Shown in pieces: positions 27,257-28,088 of a DNA stretch of 28,088 bases. Every line of letters starts with the position of its first letter. The first letter of the stretch is position 1. The position numbers and the translations under genes were made by a program. Under the pieces are notes generated by a model. The model did not search any database. It was not told the origin of the DNA and was given only the letters and a program-made list of their open reading frames with translations. This DNA comes from CAZPWQ01 sp964590495 (GTDB taxonomy: Bacteria > Bacteroidota > Rhodothermia > Balneolales > Balneolaceae), in the NCBI GenBank assembly GCA_964590495.1, contig CAZPWQ010000041.1:1-28088 (forward strand), written 5' to 3'.

Positions 27257-27333
27257 GAGAACAGCAAGTCTTACGGATAAGGCTATTGAAACCACCAAAT
27301 CTTTCTCAGTATACTCAATACCTCAATGGCAAG

Positions 27334-28088
27334 TTAGGTTTCATTCAGCAGTTTCTGCTGCCAGTGTTCAAAGATCATGAGCATCGCCAGCGTGTCAAGT
27401 TCGCAGTATTTGAGTAATGACCTGCGATATTTATTCATTTTTTCATCGCCGGCATCACGGCTGATCATTTTACCGTAAACAACCATCGCTTCCGTACCGC
27501 GCCGCACCGATACCTCGTTAGATTCAGCCAGTATCCGATAGGGATTTCTGGCCCCTCCACTGCCATCCGGCTGCCACCATACAATATTATCAAAATTACT
27601 GCTCGAATACGGCTCTGAATATTTCTGTTCAAGGTAGGAACTGTAACTCATCACCGATTGAAGAACATCTTTGATGCTCAGCGAATTTAACATTCGATCA
27701 TTATAATAAAAATTTTTCACGAGACGGCTCAGGTCGGCTATGTAAGGGGGATTAACAGAGCTGGAATCATTCCTGGAGATAATCTCCTCAATCCATGAGA
27801 TCAATTCCGGCGCATCACCAACATATTCATTACCGGTTAGTTCGCGCCGGATGATCTTCAGGGCATTCCGTTCGAAATTTGAATATTGAACCAGCGTGCC
27901 ATCTTCAATAGAAGGAACACGCTGCAGCTGGCGGATCAGTTCATAGTTTGGATAACCGCTCTGCCTGTCGTCAATCCATTCGTGATGAGACCAGTTGCCA
28001 TCCTCAAATAAAGTATGGCAGGAAAATTGAAAAACAACAAGATGATAGGGACTGCGATCACTTATTACAGGAACGGCGTAGTTACCGG
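27334..28088 (-). CDS. DUF2779-type nuclease-like protein, C-terminal part (cut by window edge)
   Basis: An open frame runs from the right edge of the window (no stop to 28088) to the stop at 27334, about 251 codons, so this is the 3' part of a longer gene. A shorter start at 27804 would cut into conserved sequence and is wrong. The segment VVFQFSCH, then EWIDDRQSG and LVQYSNFE, then LSIKDVLQSV, and the C-terminal YCELDTLAMLMIFEHW match the DUF2779 C-terminal domain, which in full-length relatives follows a Cas4-like PD-(D/E)XK region and has an RNase-H/DnaQ-type acidic pattern. The N-terminal nuclease region is outside the window. Function in cells is unknown. Confidence 0.82.
   Translation of the reverse strand, partial: GNYAVPVISDRSPYHLVVFQFSCHTLFEDGNWSHHEWIDDRQSGYPNYELIRQLQRVPSIEDGTLVQYSNFERNALKIIRRELTGNEYVGDAPELISWIEEIISRNDSSSVNPPYIADLSRLVKNFYYNDRMLNSLSIKDVLQSVMSYSSYLEQKYSEPYSSSNFDNIVWWQPDGSGGARNPYRILAESNEVSVRRGTEAMVVYGKMISRDAGDEKMNKYRRSLLKYCELDTLAMLMIFEHWQQKLLNET

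Overview
The window is 28 kb of a draft bacterial chromosome, probably from the Bacteroidota / Balneolota / Rhodothermota side of the tree. The evidence is TonB-dependent B12 uptake with two cobalamin riboswitches, lipoprotein-anchored envelope proteins, weak or absent Shine-Dalgarno sequences, paired LuxE-like and LuxC-like proteins without luciferase, and intergenic spaces full of short palindromic repeats. The phylum is inferred from gene content only; no rRNA or tRNA gene was found. A run of exactly 100 N (17219-17318) shows that two contigs were scaffolded here.

Layout. (1) 148-6515, minus strand: a vitamin B12 uptake region. An outer-membrane receptor (btuB-like) sits behind one cobalamin riboswitch. 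A translationally overlapping btuF-btuC-btuD set (lipoprotein binding protein, permease, ATPase) sits behind a second. Together they would carry corrinoid across the outer membrane, periplasm and inner membrane, and both units would be shut down when B12 is plentiful. A 21-bp inverted-repeat element lies between the units and supplies the btuD stop codon. (2) 6900-15598, plus strand: a DNA alkyltransferase (ogt-like), a secreted amidohydrolase, a small outer-membrane barrel protein, a thioredoxin-fold 2Fe-2S ferredoxin, an AsmA-like envelope protein, a serine racemase / threonine dehydratase-like PLP enzyme, a D-amino-acid-oxidase-like flavoprotein and an AI-2E family permease. (3) 15978-16977, minus strand: a MerC-domain membrane protein overlapping a ribbon-helix-helix plus zinc-ribbon protein, with a perfect 12-bp dyad just upstream, then a CsbD-like stress protein. 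(4) 17528-26685, minus strand: leuS, a small lipoprotein, LuxC-like reductase, LuxE-like acyl-protein synthetase, purB and an M48 metalloprotease lipoprotein. (5) 27334 to the right edge: the C-terminal part of a DUF2779-type nuclease-like protein, cut by the window.

Most genes are ordinary. The best leads are in the non-coding DNA: two cobalamin riboswitches with matching loop-loop complementarity, one with a hairpin inserted in loop L4 and the other with a small leader ORF; a family of nested palindromic elements in which an apparently unfilled hairpin (2734-2758) can be compared with two copies carrying an insertion of about 70 bp; and the MerC/zinc-ribbon cassette with its dyad. I found no CRISPR array, prophage, transposase or clear defence island. 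I do not claim a proven new system.
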